From positions 24,604-88,603 of the IMG/VR virus record IMGVR_UViG_3300044949_001245: a stretch of DNA of 64,000 bases, one strand, 5' to 3'. The stretch is from a virus. The translations under genes and the position numbers were made by a program. The notes below the pieces were generated by a model, which worked only from the letters and a program-made list of their open reading frames with translations, had not been told where the DNA came from and searched no databases. Shown piece by piece: positions 7,529-16,357 of the stretch; within the stretch, counting starts at the first letter, position 1, and each line of letters begins with the position of its first letter.

Positions 7529-9775
7529 CTACTTACTTTTATTGTTTTTTCTAACTTTCAATTTGCTTCTGTTTAGCACAATCGCAAAATCCGTACTACC
7601 GCCCCAACCATTCTTTTGAATTATCATGTCGTAACCCTTTATTGCCGCATAAAACCCTCTGAACTCTCCATTAGGTCTTTTAGCAATGTCTGCCATTATA
7701 TGGTGTAGTGAAGAACTGCCCTGACCTCTCAACTTATTGACCTCGTCAGCTACAGCACGTAATTTATCTTGCGCATCTTTTGCTTCCTTTTTAACAGCTT
7801 CAATTTTGTCAGAATTTTTCAACTCTTTTTCAATCTCTTTATTTATCACACCATAGTGATTTTCTATCACGAAATCTCGCAACCTAGAATAGTGGTGATT
7901 GTATTTTTTAGTGTTTGAATTTTTCTGCTTTACACTCCTATCTGCCACACCCTCATTCAACATGAATTTTTCTGATGAGAGTGGCAACTCTATCTCTAAA
8001 GTTCTGCCATTATCATGTTCCGTAATTTTCGCCCCTAGTGATTTCACAAGTGCTTGATAGTACCTTTTAACCTTACCAAATGAGTGAACCTCTGGGTCAG
8101 CGTAAACTATATCAGCCCTTGAATTAAGTGCGTCCAAAGCCTTTTGATTCCAACCCATATTATCCTTTACATCTTGAGCAATAATTTTTTCGATGTTCCT
8201 AGCTTTATCATTTAGCTTATCAACCTCATTTTTCAGGTCATCATACTCTTTTTTCTTTTCCTTAAACTCTTCTCCAAAGAACTCCTCATTCATCATCTCA
8301 TCCAACTCTTGCGCATCAATTATGCGGACATCTTTATCTATGGCTATATCTATAACGTGACTTGAGTCTTGGCCAGCATAATCTAGTGCTATGCTGTAAT
8401 CTGAATTTGGCGGTGGAGGATTTTTCTTGGTCTTGTTTACAGCAGCGTAAATTCCAGCTCCATACATTCCAACCATTCCATAAAAGCAATCATCTTTCTC
8501 CTTGAAATTCCTTATCCAAGTTTGAGCACTCACTCCTGAAGTTCCTGTTAGTCCACGCTGGATTAACTTTACATCGTCATCTTCTAGCAATTTGTCGAAT
8601 TTTTTATCATCCAACAATTCAGGCTTTTTATCAAACCCACGCATCTTACAAATTTCAGACAAGAACATCCAACCAACCTTACTGTTTTGGTTAGTAATCT
8701 TGCCCCCAGCTTTCTTTAATGCTTTTTCAATTTCTTTTTCTGTTAATTCTCTGTATGGGTCTTCATTTTCATAGTCATCATCTTCCAACCTAGTTTGTAG
8801 GTCAAAAAATCTTTTGGCCATCTTTATTTTCAAGTCTTTGTCTTCAATCAAAGACAAAATGGCTTTCTCTTTACTCAACAAATCTTTTATTTGATTGTTG
8901 ATATCCTTTTGGGTCAAGTCATGAGTAATGGCTAAATTTTGCGACACCATTGAGTCCAATTCATCAACCTCATCGGTAAATGACGCCCCCTTATCACGAC
9001 CAGTGGCTGAGAACCTTAAAGAACCACCATTATCCACCCTATAAACCAGTCCGTCATCCTTATTGACTAGTATGTTATCATTCTTATACGCATCCCAATT
9101 AGCCAGCAAACAATCAGCAACGTACCCTTTAAGAATTTCTTGTTTGAGGTTGTCGTCCAAGATATTATTCGCTGCCTCTGTATTCTCCATGTACTCAGAC
9201 AGGATTGCTACGTTTGAAGTTCCCTTTTCGTAAATTTGCATTCTTGGAACAGTCAATCCAATCTCTTCATAGATTTTGGTAGCAAGATATTCCTCTTCAA
9301 CGTGAGCTGGTGACGCACCCCTCTTCATTACATACTTCTTGCCTGTTGCTGGGTCTTCCAATAGCTTTGCTCCTGTGGAACCACCTAGTGTTTTATTAAC
9401 AGGCACAAGTTTACTTATATCATCAGGAAAGTCATCGTAATCATCTGTTGCTTTTTTCTTTGGTTGTTTTACAGCTTTCCTCCAATCCAACTTCCCCCCT
9501 TTGGTCTTTTTTACGACATAAAGGACACCATTCTTTACTTTCTGTTCCCCCTCACGCAAAGCCTTAAAAAGATTTTCATCTGGCTCCAGTCCGTTGAGAT
9601 AGTCATTGAATGTTTTAGCCTTAATCAACTCATGTTGTGTGTCGGACACCCAGCCAGTCTTTTCCCTAACTGACTCAAGTGCCTTTACCAGCGTGAAATC
9701 GTCCAATAAGCCATCTTCATTAGCTTTAACAATTCGCTGGAACGAATTTTCAATATCAATGAAATTCTCCGACAT
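7529..9775 (-). CDS. Large virion-block protein: kinase-like domain plus ADP-ribosyltransferase-like domain
   Basis: A 748-residue multidomain protein. Residues 1-110 form a helical leader with a GGKLDWRK motif shared in form with the adjacent AAA+ protein. Residues about 125-310 look like an atypical (HipA/PI-kinase-like) kinase: Gly-rich loop at 131-136, lysine in KYVMKRG, candidate catalytic Asp228 with NWDAYKNDN, and candidate metal-binding Asp248 in VDNGG. Residues about 400-745 resemble an ADP-ribosyltransferase: Arg407 in QRGLTG, GAGIYAA (440-446), ALDYAG, and a C-terminal GYDMII then FAIVLNRSKLKV block. A coiled-coil insertion of about 150 residues interrupts it. It may be packaged and injected, like T4 Alt; that is inference. 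Activity of either domain is unproven. Confidence 0.65.
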   Translation of the reverse strand: MSENFIDIENSFQRIVKANEDGLLDDFTLVKALESVREKTGWVSDTQHELIKAKTFNDYLNGLEPDENLFKALREGEQKVKNGVLYVVKKTKGGKLDWRKAVKQPKKKATDDYDDFPDDISKLVPVNKTLGGSTGAKLLEDPATGKKYVMKRGASPAHVEEEYLATKIYEEIGLTVPRMQIYEKGTSNVAILSEYMENTEAANNILDDNLKQEILKGYVADCLLANWDAYKNDNILVNKDDGLVYRVDNGGSLRFSATGRDKGASFTDEVDELDSMVSQNLAITHDLTQKDINNQIKDLLSKEKAILSLIEDKDLKIKMAKRFFDLQTRLEDDDYENEDPYRELTEKEIEKALKKAGGKITNQNSKVGWMFLSEICKMRGFDKKPELLDDKKFDKLLEDDDVKLIQRGLTGTSGVSAQTWIRNFKEKDDCFYGMVGMYGAGIYAAVNKTKKNPPPPNSDYSIALDYAGQDSSHVIDIAIDKDVRIIDAQELDEMMNEEFFGEEFKEKKKEYDDLKNEVDKLNDKARNIEKIIAQDVKDNMGWNQKALDALNSRADIVYADPEVHSFGKVKRYYQALVKSLGAKITEHDNGRTLEIELPLSSEKFMLNEGVADRSVKQKNSNTKKYNHHYSRLRDFVIENHYGVINKEIEKELKNSDKIEAVKKEAKDAQDKLRAVADEVNKLRGQGSSSLHHIMADIAKRPNGEFRGFYAAIKGYDMIIQKNGWGGSTDFAIVLNRSKLKVRKNNKSK

Positions 9776-9783
9776 AGTTTTTA

Positions 9784-11298
9784 TTACATTAGGTCAAGAT
9801 GAGCCAAAGCCTTCATCAATTCATTACGCTCATCTTCTTTACGACCTTTGGTCAAAAATTTAGCAACCTCTGGCTCCCACTCTTTGACATCTCCAAATAG
9901 CAATCTAGCTGTCGTTGGGTCAGCTTCAATAAGCTCATTTGCGTTATCTATTGACCTTTTAATCTCTAGTGCCTCTTTGAAAGTCCTTGAGCTAAATTTA
10001 GCTGGGTCCATCTTACCAATGTTCTTTTTAATCAAATCGAACACCGCTTCACGTTCTGCTACATCGTCAGCCTTATTCTCCAATCTTGGAACACCTGTGA
10101 AGTTCATCTTGTGTTTAAGATGCTCCATCATGTCAAGTTTTTCTGACTTGGTGAATTGAATATCTTGTTTTAATGCTCTCGTGTAAACTGCGTTGATATG
10201 CTCATCTGCCGTCAAGTCATGTTGGTCCATGTTAGTCAAGAACAAAATCTTACCATTGAACTCAAATGGGTCTATATTGGCATTTTTGTTAGTGGATTTT
10301 TTACCGACTATTCTCTTGCCTGAAGATGCGGTTGCTTTCTTCATAATGCCCATTGTTTCATCTTTTTTAAGAACTTCATCGGCATCGTCAAATACAATGA
10401 TTTTTCCGTTATGCTCTTTCAAAATTTGCGCCAGCTGAACAGGTGAGGTGATTTCAGGTGCCTCTACATAATCATAATCACTATCTCCAGGCTCATCAGT
10501 TTCAGGATTGAATGCCTTCTTTCCTAAATGCTCCGCAATCATGTGCATATTGAATGTTTTACCGACACCAGCACCGCCTGAAGCAATCATTAATGGAGAG
10601 TCAGTCCTAAAAAATTGTGCGTAAGTTTTATTGAGGTTGAAGATGTGTTGTTGTGGCTCTTCATAATCAGCGTCAGATGTCTTCATCTTATGTATAAAGG
10701 CATCCGCATCAATACGTTGTTGTTTAGTTTTTAAGCCACCAAATTTCTTTTTAATATAGGCTGGATTGGTCCACTCTTTACCCTCTTCCACATCCCCATC
10801 TATTCCATCAAGTGTGTCACTTTCTCCATCGCCAGATGTATCGTCAGCATCGGTATCTGCAACTTGCTTTGTCTTTTTGTTGGCAGTTCCTGTTCCGAAC
10901 ATTTCTTTCATCTTCTTGAATTTTCCTGTATTCAAGTTGATGTCTGAAACATCTTCGCCACGTTTAACAAGCTCATCGTATGCCTCTTGTCGCAGCGTTG
11001 GGTCATTGTTAGGATTTTTAGCAAATGTCTTTATCTTATCTGCGTCTTGGGTCAACAAGAATGCTCTCAATTTTTGAACTTTGTTGCCATCGCCCTTACC
11101 AGCTACATTTCCTGTAGTTCCTGTAATCTGCTTTTTGCCTTGTTGTGGCTTTCCTTTTCGCCAATCGAATTTTCCTGGCTTGATTTCAGTCCAGTACCTA
11201 GTGATGCCGTCACTTCCGACTTTTGAATCACCGACTTGTCTAGCCTTGACCAAGTCTTCATTAAGTATGCTCTCTAAAACAGATGATGTCCTATTCAT
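9784..11298 (-). CDS. AAA+ ATPase with virion-block N-terminal module
   Basis: A 504-residue protein starting at the ATG one base after a strong stem-loop. Residues 33-50 hold TRYWTEIKPGKFDWRKGK, similar to the motif in the following kinase/ART gene. Residues 70-115 hold a helical repeat ending ELVKRGE, also present in the portal-adjacent acidic protein. Residues 140-175 are acidic linker. The AAA+ domain spans about 225-430: Walker A GGAGVGKT (241-248), Walker B IIVFDDADEV, sensor-1-like FLTNMD (Asn356). It is paralogous to the AAA+ protein at 27 kb. Possible roles are DNA or protein remodelling in the prohead or after injection. Confidence 0.7.
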   Translation of the reverse strand: MNRTSSVLESILNEDLVKARQVGDSKVGSDGITRYWTEIKPGKFDWRKGKPQQGKKQITGTTGNVAGKGDGNKVQKLRAFLLTQDADKIKTFAKNPNNDPTLRQEAYDELVKRGEDVSDINLNTGKFKKMKEMFGTGTANKKTKQVADTDADDTSGDGESDTLDGIDGDVEEGKEWTNPAYIKKKFGGLKTKQQRIDADAFIHKMKTSDADYEEPQQHIFNLNKTYAQFFRTDSPLMIASGGAGVGKTFNMHMIAEHLGKKAFNPETDEPGDSDYDYVEAPEITSPVQLAQILKEHNGKIIVFDDADEVLKKDETMGIMKKATASSGKRIVGKKSTNKNANIDPFEFNGKILFLTNMDQHDLTADEHINAVYTRALKQDIQFTKSEKLDMMEHLKHKMNFTGVPRLENKADDVAEREAVFDLIKKNIGKMDPAKFSSRTFKEALEIKRSIDNANELIEADPTTARLLFGDVKEWEPEVAKFLTKGRKEDERNELMKALAHLDLM

Positions 11299-11299
11299 A

Positions 11300-11325
11300 G
11301 TGATAAATTTGATTTCATTTATCAC
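11300..11325 (-). promoter_or_regulatory. Stem-loop abutting the AAA+ start codon
   Basis: GTGATAAAT and ATTTATCAC form a perfect 9-base-pair inverted repeat with an 8-base loop, ending one base before the ATG. A GTG at the 5' end of the stem would be an in-frame earlier start and would add 9 residues. The hairpin could occlude translation initiation or be a protein-binding operator. It has no T-run and so is not a terminator. Confidence 0.5.
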
Positions 11326-11348
11326 TTAATACCTGTTACATCATCATT

Positions 11349-12776
11349 TCATCGTTGCCATTTGATAGGCACAGAACATCCGAAAAATTCAGTCATCATT
11401 TTTTCACTTTCCTTAATGACTTCGCTTGAGTTTTCACCTTTGGCTAGTTTACTTAACCTCTTGTTATCCATAGAATTATCAATGACCCTCTTCATGTTTT
11501 TCACTGGGTCAAACAACAATTTTGCTAATTCAAAGTTATGTTTCACATCACGTAAATATTGAGAATTTTTCATTTTTAGCGCATCATTTAGGTATCCAGC
11601 GAACTGTTTTGGAGTAACATCCCATGGAACATAAATTGCCCGCAACTCATCACGAATTATATCGTCAATTTCACATTTTGGCTCAATAAGTCCTCTAGTA
11701 TCTCTCAAAACAGGATATGAACCATTGATGATTGCTTCGATGGTAAATCCATTAAGATGCGTGTTAGAATACTGCGCATAATGTTTACTGAACGATGGGT
11801 CAATACTAAACTTGGCATTTTTCTGAACCATATAGACATCTTCATTAGACATGAAGCCCATATGTTCCATTCCGTATTTCAAGGCACGCTCCCAAAGACT
11901 CATTCCTATATCACCCGCATCGCAATCTGGGTCAGTGCTTTTAGAAACAGTATATCTTGACTTAAACTTGTCTTTGTCTTGAGTGGTCATATAGTACAAC
12001 TCTATCCCTGACCCCCCTATCCACATGCTTGACCCCTTATCTAAATGAGGCATCAACGCCAACAAGTCCTCCATCTTTTTCATAGACTTGAAAACGTGAG
12101 CTGCGAAAAAGTCCACTGGTCTTTTCGTCATCGGTGTAAGGTGTAATTTCTCAGGTATGTATCTTGAGGCAAAATTTAATTGTCTAGGTATCGAAAAATT
12201 TTCGCAACAGTTGTAAGCTGACAAGTGTACACAATCTAACAACGTGATTTTATCCTCCAAATACCTTATCCAGCTGTTCCGAATGTCGAAATAACCATCA
12301 TGTACTGCCATGACTTGCTTGACGCTAGATGGTAGGTCAAAAAACTTGGGCCAAAAATCTAGTCCTTTTGCCTCTTTGGTTTTGGTTGGCGTAAAACTCC
12401 AGAACACTAAATCAACACCCTCCATAGCCTTGTGCCAAAGCTCAAGTGCATTATCCGCAAAAATCGGTATTCTGTTTGTATATGGAGGCAATATCCAACC
12501 ATAGTACGAATTTCTCCAATAGCCAGTAACCTCTGATTTTGTGTACCCCCCAGCTTGCGACCTGTTGTCTTGCTTACTTTGAAAATCTCCACTTTCAAGT
12601 TCCGCCAGTTTCTTTTCATATGAACCAGCTGGTATGGACTTATTGTAGGTGAGGAAAATGATGTCGACATCGTGACCCATTTCCTTAAACGCTTGAACTC
12701 TACTTTCGACATTTTTTACAATGCCTCCGTATTTTGCGATGTCAAACGTACAAATTCTGATTTTTAATTTCTTCAT
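11349..12776 (-). CDS. Glycosyltransferase, GT-B fold (GT4-like)
   Basis: A 475-residue enzyme. The N-terminus has a Rossmann strand followed by KYGGIVKNVESR and GHDVDIIFLTYN, typical of the acceptor-side domain of GT-B glycosyltransferases. The C-terminal half contains FTIEAIINGSYPVLRDTRG, which matches the sugar-nucleotide-binding E-x7-type region of family 4. No membrane segment is seen. Its start overlaps the stop of the upstream PIG-L-type deacetylase (ATGA), so the two act together. Targets could be virion proteins or modified DNA; the sequence does not tell. It is placed unusually, inside the head-gene block. Confidence 0.65.
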   Translation of the reverse strand: MKKLKIRICTFDIAKYGGIVKNVESRVQAFKEMGHDVDIIFLTYNKSIPAGSYEKKLAELESGDFQSKQDNRSQAGGYTKSEVTGYWRNSYYGWILPPYTNRIPIFADNALELWHKAMEGVDLVFWSFTPTKTKEAKGLDFWPKFFDLPSSVKQVMAVHDGYFDIRNSWIRYLEDKITLLDCVHLSAYNCCENFSIPRQLNFASRYIPEKLHLTPMTKRPVDFFAAHVFKSMKKMEDLLALMPHLDKGSSMWIGGSGIELYYMTTQDKDKFKSRYTVSKSTDPDCDAGDIGMSLWERALKYGMEHMGFMSNEDVYMVQKNAKFSIDPSFSKHYAQYSNTHLNGFTIEAIINGSYPVLRDTRGLIEPKCEIDDIIRDELRAIYVPWDVTPKQFAGYLNDALKMKNSQYLRDVKHNFELAKLLFDPVKNMKRVIDNSMDNKRLSKLAKGENSSEVIKESEKMMTEFFGCSVPIKWQR

Positions 12777-13420
12777 AACTTGATATAAAATTCTTCTGGT
12801 AACTGTTTATTGATATAACCTTGTTCAAAAAATAAAAAGCCACTTTGGGTCTTGTAATATTGTTTGAACAACGCAATTTTATCAACATGTTTCTCACCAA
12901 AGGTGAACTCCAGATTGAACTTTGAATTTACCAAGCCATTAAGATACGCTTGATTGCGTCTTTTATATGAATGAGGAAAATCTCTATAAAACACATCTGC
13001 GACATCCTCCGTAACTACTCTGGTGAGCCAGTGGAACGGATGACCCACCCCCAAGCAAGTCACAATCAAGTACCCCTTTTTCTTGTACTGACTCACTACA
13101 GTTTCCAATTCATCTACAACTGCTGCCAGATTTTCTTTCCCCATCATCCTTTGGCAGAACTTCATCGCTGTTTTGTCGTCCATCTCAGCGTGTTCCTTGT
13201 AGTACAACTTATGAAAATCCGTTGAGTCAGCCCTCGTTTCTAGCCTAGACAAACTTGCTCCGAAATGGTTACAAATTTCTTGGTCTTCAAGTAACCGCTT
13301 TGGATTGTTCTCTACTGTCAAAATGACCTTGTCACTGAAGTCCTTGCTATACAAATAGTGGCTAGCACTCAAAATTATGTCATCCGAATGAGGCTGGATG
13401 AGCAATACCTTTTTTCCCAT
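12773..13420 (-). CDS. PIG-L/LmbE-family deacetylase-like protein
   Basis: A 215-residue protein from the ATG three codons into the open frame. The opening VLLIQPHSDDIILSA is the PIG-L/LmbE signature, with His11, Asp13 and Asp14 as likely zinc-binding or catalytic residues. A second His-rich segment, GVGHPFHW near residue 120, could supply the remaining ligand. Family members remove N-acetyl groups from sugars such as GlcNAc conjugates. Coupling to the glycosyltransferase suggests a two-step sugar modification, in which a transferred or precursor sugar is deacetylated. The substrate is unknown. The sixth residue of the motif is Ile rather than Glu, so activity should be treated with caution. 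Confidence 0.6.
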   Translation of the reverse strand: MGKKVLLIQPHSDDIILSASHYLYSKDFSDKVILTVENNPKRLLEDQEICNHFGASLSRLETRADSTDFHKLYYKEHAEMDDKTAMKFCQRMMGKENLAAVVDELETVVSQYKKKGYLIVTCLGVGHPFHWLTRVVTEDVADVFYRDFPHSYKRRNQAYLNGLVNSKFNLEFTFGEKHVDKIALFKQYYKTQSGFLFFEQGYINKQLPEEFYIKL

Positions 13421-13433
13421 ATTCAAATTAAAT

Positions 13434-14342
13434 TTAAGGTGTTATGGTAACTTTAACTTTGGAAGTTCTCTTGACTCCATGCGTAACACGCTGAACCACG
13501 AAATCTTTTTTGTTATCATCCCATACACTATTTGGCGGAACAACATGAAGTATTGACCTTGCCCAAGGATGAGCTGGCCCAACGACTGGTAGTTGGTCTT
13601 TTCGCCCTATATTGTTTCCGTTTGCTATTAAATCCTGAATTTCATATATCACAGGCTTTTCACCAGGTGTTCCGTAATTCTTTTCACAATGCTTACAAAC
13701 TCCTGGAAAAGTTTGTTTATACACTTTAGCATCTGACCCATAGTCATCTAAAATTTGCTGTGCCCTCCCAAATCCATATGCTTCTTGTAAGGTGTAATCA
13801 GCAATCCTTGAAAAATCCCTAGCCCAGTCTTGTGTTAATTTTCTCAACTCACTAGCCAACCATTGTTTGCCTTTGTTTTTTTCAAAAGCCTCAATTGTCT
13901 TTTTGCTTATTATTTTACGAATTTTTGCTTGTTCAGCAGCACTCGCTGTTAATATGCGTTGACTGAAATTGTTCGCTATTTTATTGCCCAAGCCTGATAA
14001 GTCCGTATATGCCCTGTTTTTCAAAAATTGTAACCCCGCAATCCTAGTTTTACTCTGTGGCCTTACTAACTCATTAGCAAACCACTCATCAAAATCCTTT
14101 CTCTTTACCTTAAAAGATTTTTTGCCGCCTAGAATTTGAGCCATTATTCCGAAATAATACGCACGCTCAATCTCTCCAATCCCTCCAAAAAGAACTTTAT
14201 CATCAGGGTCAATCCCATGCGTTTGTAACAATATCTTGTCATATGGAGACAAATAAGACATACCCAATTGAGTTCCGATGAACAAAACTTGATTGAGTTT
14301 TATCATATCTATCATTTTCCATATGTCCTGTATGCTAAACAT
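13434..14342 (-). CDS. MuF-like minor head protein (SPP1 gp7 type)
   Basis: A 302-residue protein. The C-terminal part shows the MuF pattern: a helical region with LQEAYGFGRAQQ, then CKHCEKNYGTPGE, IYEIQDLIANGNN, and the closing VGPAHPWARSILHVVPP block, equivalent to the HP-xCR motif of the family. Such proteins are present in few copies in the head, contact the portal, and in some phages travel with the DNA. Here the usual cysteine in HPxCR is Ala. It lies in the head block downstream of portal and lysis genes. Confidence 0.75.
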   Translation of the reverse strand: MFSIQDIWKMIDMIKLNQVLFIGTQLGMSYLSPYDKILLQTHGIDPDDKVLFGGIGEIERAYYFGIMAQILGGKKSFKVKRKDFDEWFANELVRPQSKTRIAGLQFLKNRAYTDLSGLGNKIANNFSQRILTASAAEQAKIRKIISKKTIEAFEKNKGKQWLASELRKLTQDWARDFSRIADYTLQEAYGFGRAQQILDDYGSDAKVYKQTFPGVCKHCEKNYGTPGEKPVIYEIQDLIANGNNIGRKDQLPVVGPAHPWARSILHVVPPNSVWDDNKKDFVVQRVTHGVKRTSKVKVTITP

Positions 14343-14562
14343 TGTCTTTCAAAAATTTTAGGATATCAGTCATGGATTTGCCGACAACTTTCTTGGCGTA
14401 ATTGCTCTGGAACTCCGCTACAATCTCATCAAGTACAGGCTCATTTTTCTCCTTGACGTGTCGCTGTTCTTTTTCCTTTATGGTATTCTTTATGAACTTA
14501 CCATTGAAAATCTCAACTTGTTTTTGAGCTTTCTGAATTTCTTCATAATTACTTAACTCCAT
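14335..14562 (-). CDS. Small helical hypothetical protein
   Basis: A 75-residue, charged, mostly helical protein with a Lys/Glu-rich centre and no recognised family. It overlaps the start of the MuF-like gene by 8 bases and the end of the spanin-like gene by 14 bases, so it is embedded in a tightly coupled run. It could be a small head or lysis accessory protein. Confidence 0.6.
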   Translation of the reverse strand: MELSNYEEIQKAQKQVEIFNGKFIKNTIKEKEQRHVKEKNEPVLDEIVAEFQSNYAKKVVGKSMTDILKFLKDNV

Positions 14563-15274
14563 AAATCACTGCGGTTGTGAGAATGGAACCAGTGGCTGTA
14601 CCTAACAGGAAATTAAACCAAGGCTTGCTCCAAATACTCTTTTTCTCAATAACTTTGATATTGTTCAATCCGTTAATGGTAGTATATGGATTTTCACTTT
14701 GAACCTCAACGAATGATTTTAGTGGCTTAAATATGCCCTCTCTCCTTTCGCCCACAGTAATAGTAAACTTATTATTAAAACTCAAAGAGTCCATTGACAA
14801 ACCACCTTTTTCGATTGTTCCTGCAAAATTATACCACTGGTCATAAGCCTTCACCCTAGTTCCAAATCTGACTCCTATCGGAACAGGAATGGTGTCGTGG
14901 ATAGTATCGGTTGAATAAACATAAATTGGCTCTCCAGCCTTTGCTTCATATTCCGCAATTATGTTCTTTATTTTCGTTTCAAAATTTATTTTGATTTGTG
15001 AATTCAACTTTTTCAAATTAGAATTTTCCAAAAGCTGTTTCTCAATCTCTTTGTCTTTAGAAATAATCACTTGTTCTTGCTCCACTATCTGCCTACCTAG
15101 TTTATCACGCTCAGTCTTGAACTTTTGCGTTTCGCTCAAATATGTGTCAGCAAGTAACTTATTGTTTTGTGACTCTATTTGTGAATTTCTACAACTTCTG
15201 AAAGTCAATAAGATTATTACAATCAGCACCACCTGGCTACCGACTAGTAATTTTATGATTGAATTTTTATCCAT
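14549..15274 (-). CDS. Spanin-like membrane protein with coiled coil
   Basis: A 241-residue protein using the ATG two codons into the frame. It has an N-terminal membrane segment (LLVGSQVVLIVIILLTF), a long coiled coil (about residues 30-105), a beta-rich region with TDTIHDTIPVPIG, and a second hydrophobic segment near the C-terminus (about 215-240). An anchored coiled coil directly downstream of the endolysin is the layout of an inner-membrane spanin subunit, and similar proteins recur in lysis regions of Bacteroidota phages. The second membrane segment is unusual for a classical i-spanin. No separate lipoprotein o-spanin was seen. Confidence 0.5.
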   Translation of the reverse strand: MDKNSIIKLLVGSQVVLIVIILLTFRSCRNSQIESQNNKLLADTYLSETQKFKTERDKLGRQIVEQEQVIISKDKEIEKQLLENSNLKKLNSQIKINFETKIKNIIAEYEAKAGEPIYVYSTDTIHDTIPVPIGVRFGTRVKAYDQWYNFAGTIEKGGLSMDSLSFNNKFTITVGERREGIFKPLKSFVEVQSENPYTTINGLNNIKVIEKKSIWSKPWFNFLLGTATGSILTTAVIYGVK

Positions 15275-15291
15275 TTTCAATTTATTTTTTG

Positions 15292-16167
15292 TTAAAGTGA
15301 AAGTAACATGTCGATGAGTTCTTGTTGAGGGAACATATCAACTTTGTCCTTTCTAACATTAGTGTGGTTCCAAAGTCCTGGAGTGTTCTCGCACATTTTT
15401 ATGTCGAACACATCAAACGCATCAACCCCCTTTTGTCTTATCAAATCAGGCAACCCCTTGCGAACATCAATATTGTCTCTGTTCGCTATGAATAAAATCA
15501 AATCTTTCAACGCATCAATCTGCTTGTCCGAATATCTATGCCAAACGCTGAAACCTCTAAATGGCTTTTTCAAAGTAACTATTTGGCTTGGGTGTACCGC
15601 AGTTCCAACATACGTTTTTCCGCTCACCACTTGTCCGAAATTACAAACTTCAATCCCTACGCTATTTCTATGGATTGGAGCATTGCCTGTTCCTAAATGC
15701 CATGCGTAACCGCCAGCTGGAAATGCTTGTACTACTTCTCCATCATGCTTGGCATCACCATTAGTAACTTTTTGACCACCTAAAACAAACTCAGTCGCAA
15801 TAGCACCCCTCGTGTCTTTCGCCCAATTATTTACAGTGTTGTAAGGATTTTCCCAACCAGCTGTATGATGTAAAAACAACCAATTCTTTTTAGTTGGTCC
15901 ATCAAAATACTCCCCTTTTGGAAGATAGTGTTGTTTAATCATCACAGTATCAGAAATCTTACTTTGGTCTGACGCATCAGTTGTAGCCAATCCCATAGCA
16001 TTCCAAGTTTGTCTGCCTACGATGCCATCTACAACCAACCTATTTTCTTGTTGCCATTTTTTTACGGCAGCATCCGTTTTTGGACCAAAGACACCATCAT
16101 CATTCAATCCAAGAAATCTCTGGAGTTGCTTGACTTGCTCCCCCTTACTTCCAATTTTAAGTATCAT
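15292..16167 (-). CDS. Endolysin: peptidoglycan-binding domain plus N-acetylmuramoyl-L-alanine amidase
   Basis: A 291-residue enzyme. Residues 1-60 are a PG_binding_1 domain (GSKGEQVKQLQRFLGL, DGVFGPKTDAAVKKWQ, VDGIVGRQTW). Residues 90-290 are an Amidase_2-type zinc amidase: LFLHHTAG with His100/101, AWHLGTG with His157, NSVGIEVCNFG, VWHRYS, and the closing H-x-NVRKDKVDMFP block. It cleaves the bond between muramic acid and the stem peptide. There is no signal peptide, so release through a holin is expected, and a holin-like gene sits 13 bases upstream. The domain order (binding domain first) is less common but known. Confidence 0.9.
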   Translation of the reverse strand: MILKIGSKGEQVKQLQRFLGLNDDGVFGPKTDAAVKKWQQENRLVVDGIVGRQTWNAMGLATTDASDQSKISDTVMIKQHYLPKGEYFDGPTKKNWLFLHHTAGWENPYNTVNNWAKDTRGAIATEFVLGGQKVTNGDAKHDGEVVQAFPAGGYAWHLGTGNAPIHRNSVGIEVCNFGQVVSGKTYVGTAVHPSQIVTLKKPFRGFSVWHRYSDKQIDALKDLILFIANRDNIDVRKGLPDLIRQKGVDAFDVFDIKMCENTPGLWNHTNVRKDKVDMFPQQELIDMLLSL

Positions 16168-16180
16168 ATCAAAAACAAAT

Positions 16181-16357
16181 TTACTCTTTTGGTAATCCTA
16201 TCAAGCTGTCCTTGGAGCGCAATAACAATCCTGCCATTCCGAAAAATCCAATCAAACTGTCCCACTCAGCCCCTTTGTGGTGAGCATAAATAGTGTACCC
16301 CAAAATTGCTAATCCAAGCAAAGTGGTAACATAATTTTTGAAAAGCCTATTTTTCAT
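16181..16357 (-). CDS. Holin-like small membrane protein (58 aa)
   Basis: A 58-residue protein. It begins with a short basic N-terminus (MKNRLFKN), has a hydrophobic segment (YVTTLLGLAILGYTIYA), a charged turn (HHKGAEWD), a second hydrophobic segment (SLIGFFGMAGLLL) and a charged tail. Two short membrane segments, a basic end and a location directly upstream of the endolysin are the profile of a phage holin. Its ATG overlaps the stop of the upstream gene (ATGA). Confidence 0.65.
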   Translation of the reverse strand: MKNRLFKNYVTTLLGLAILGYTIYAHHKGAEWDSLIGFFGMAGLLLRSKDSLIGLPKE

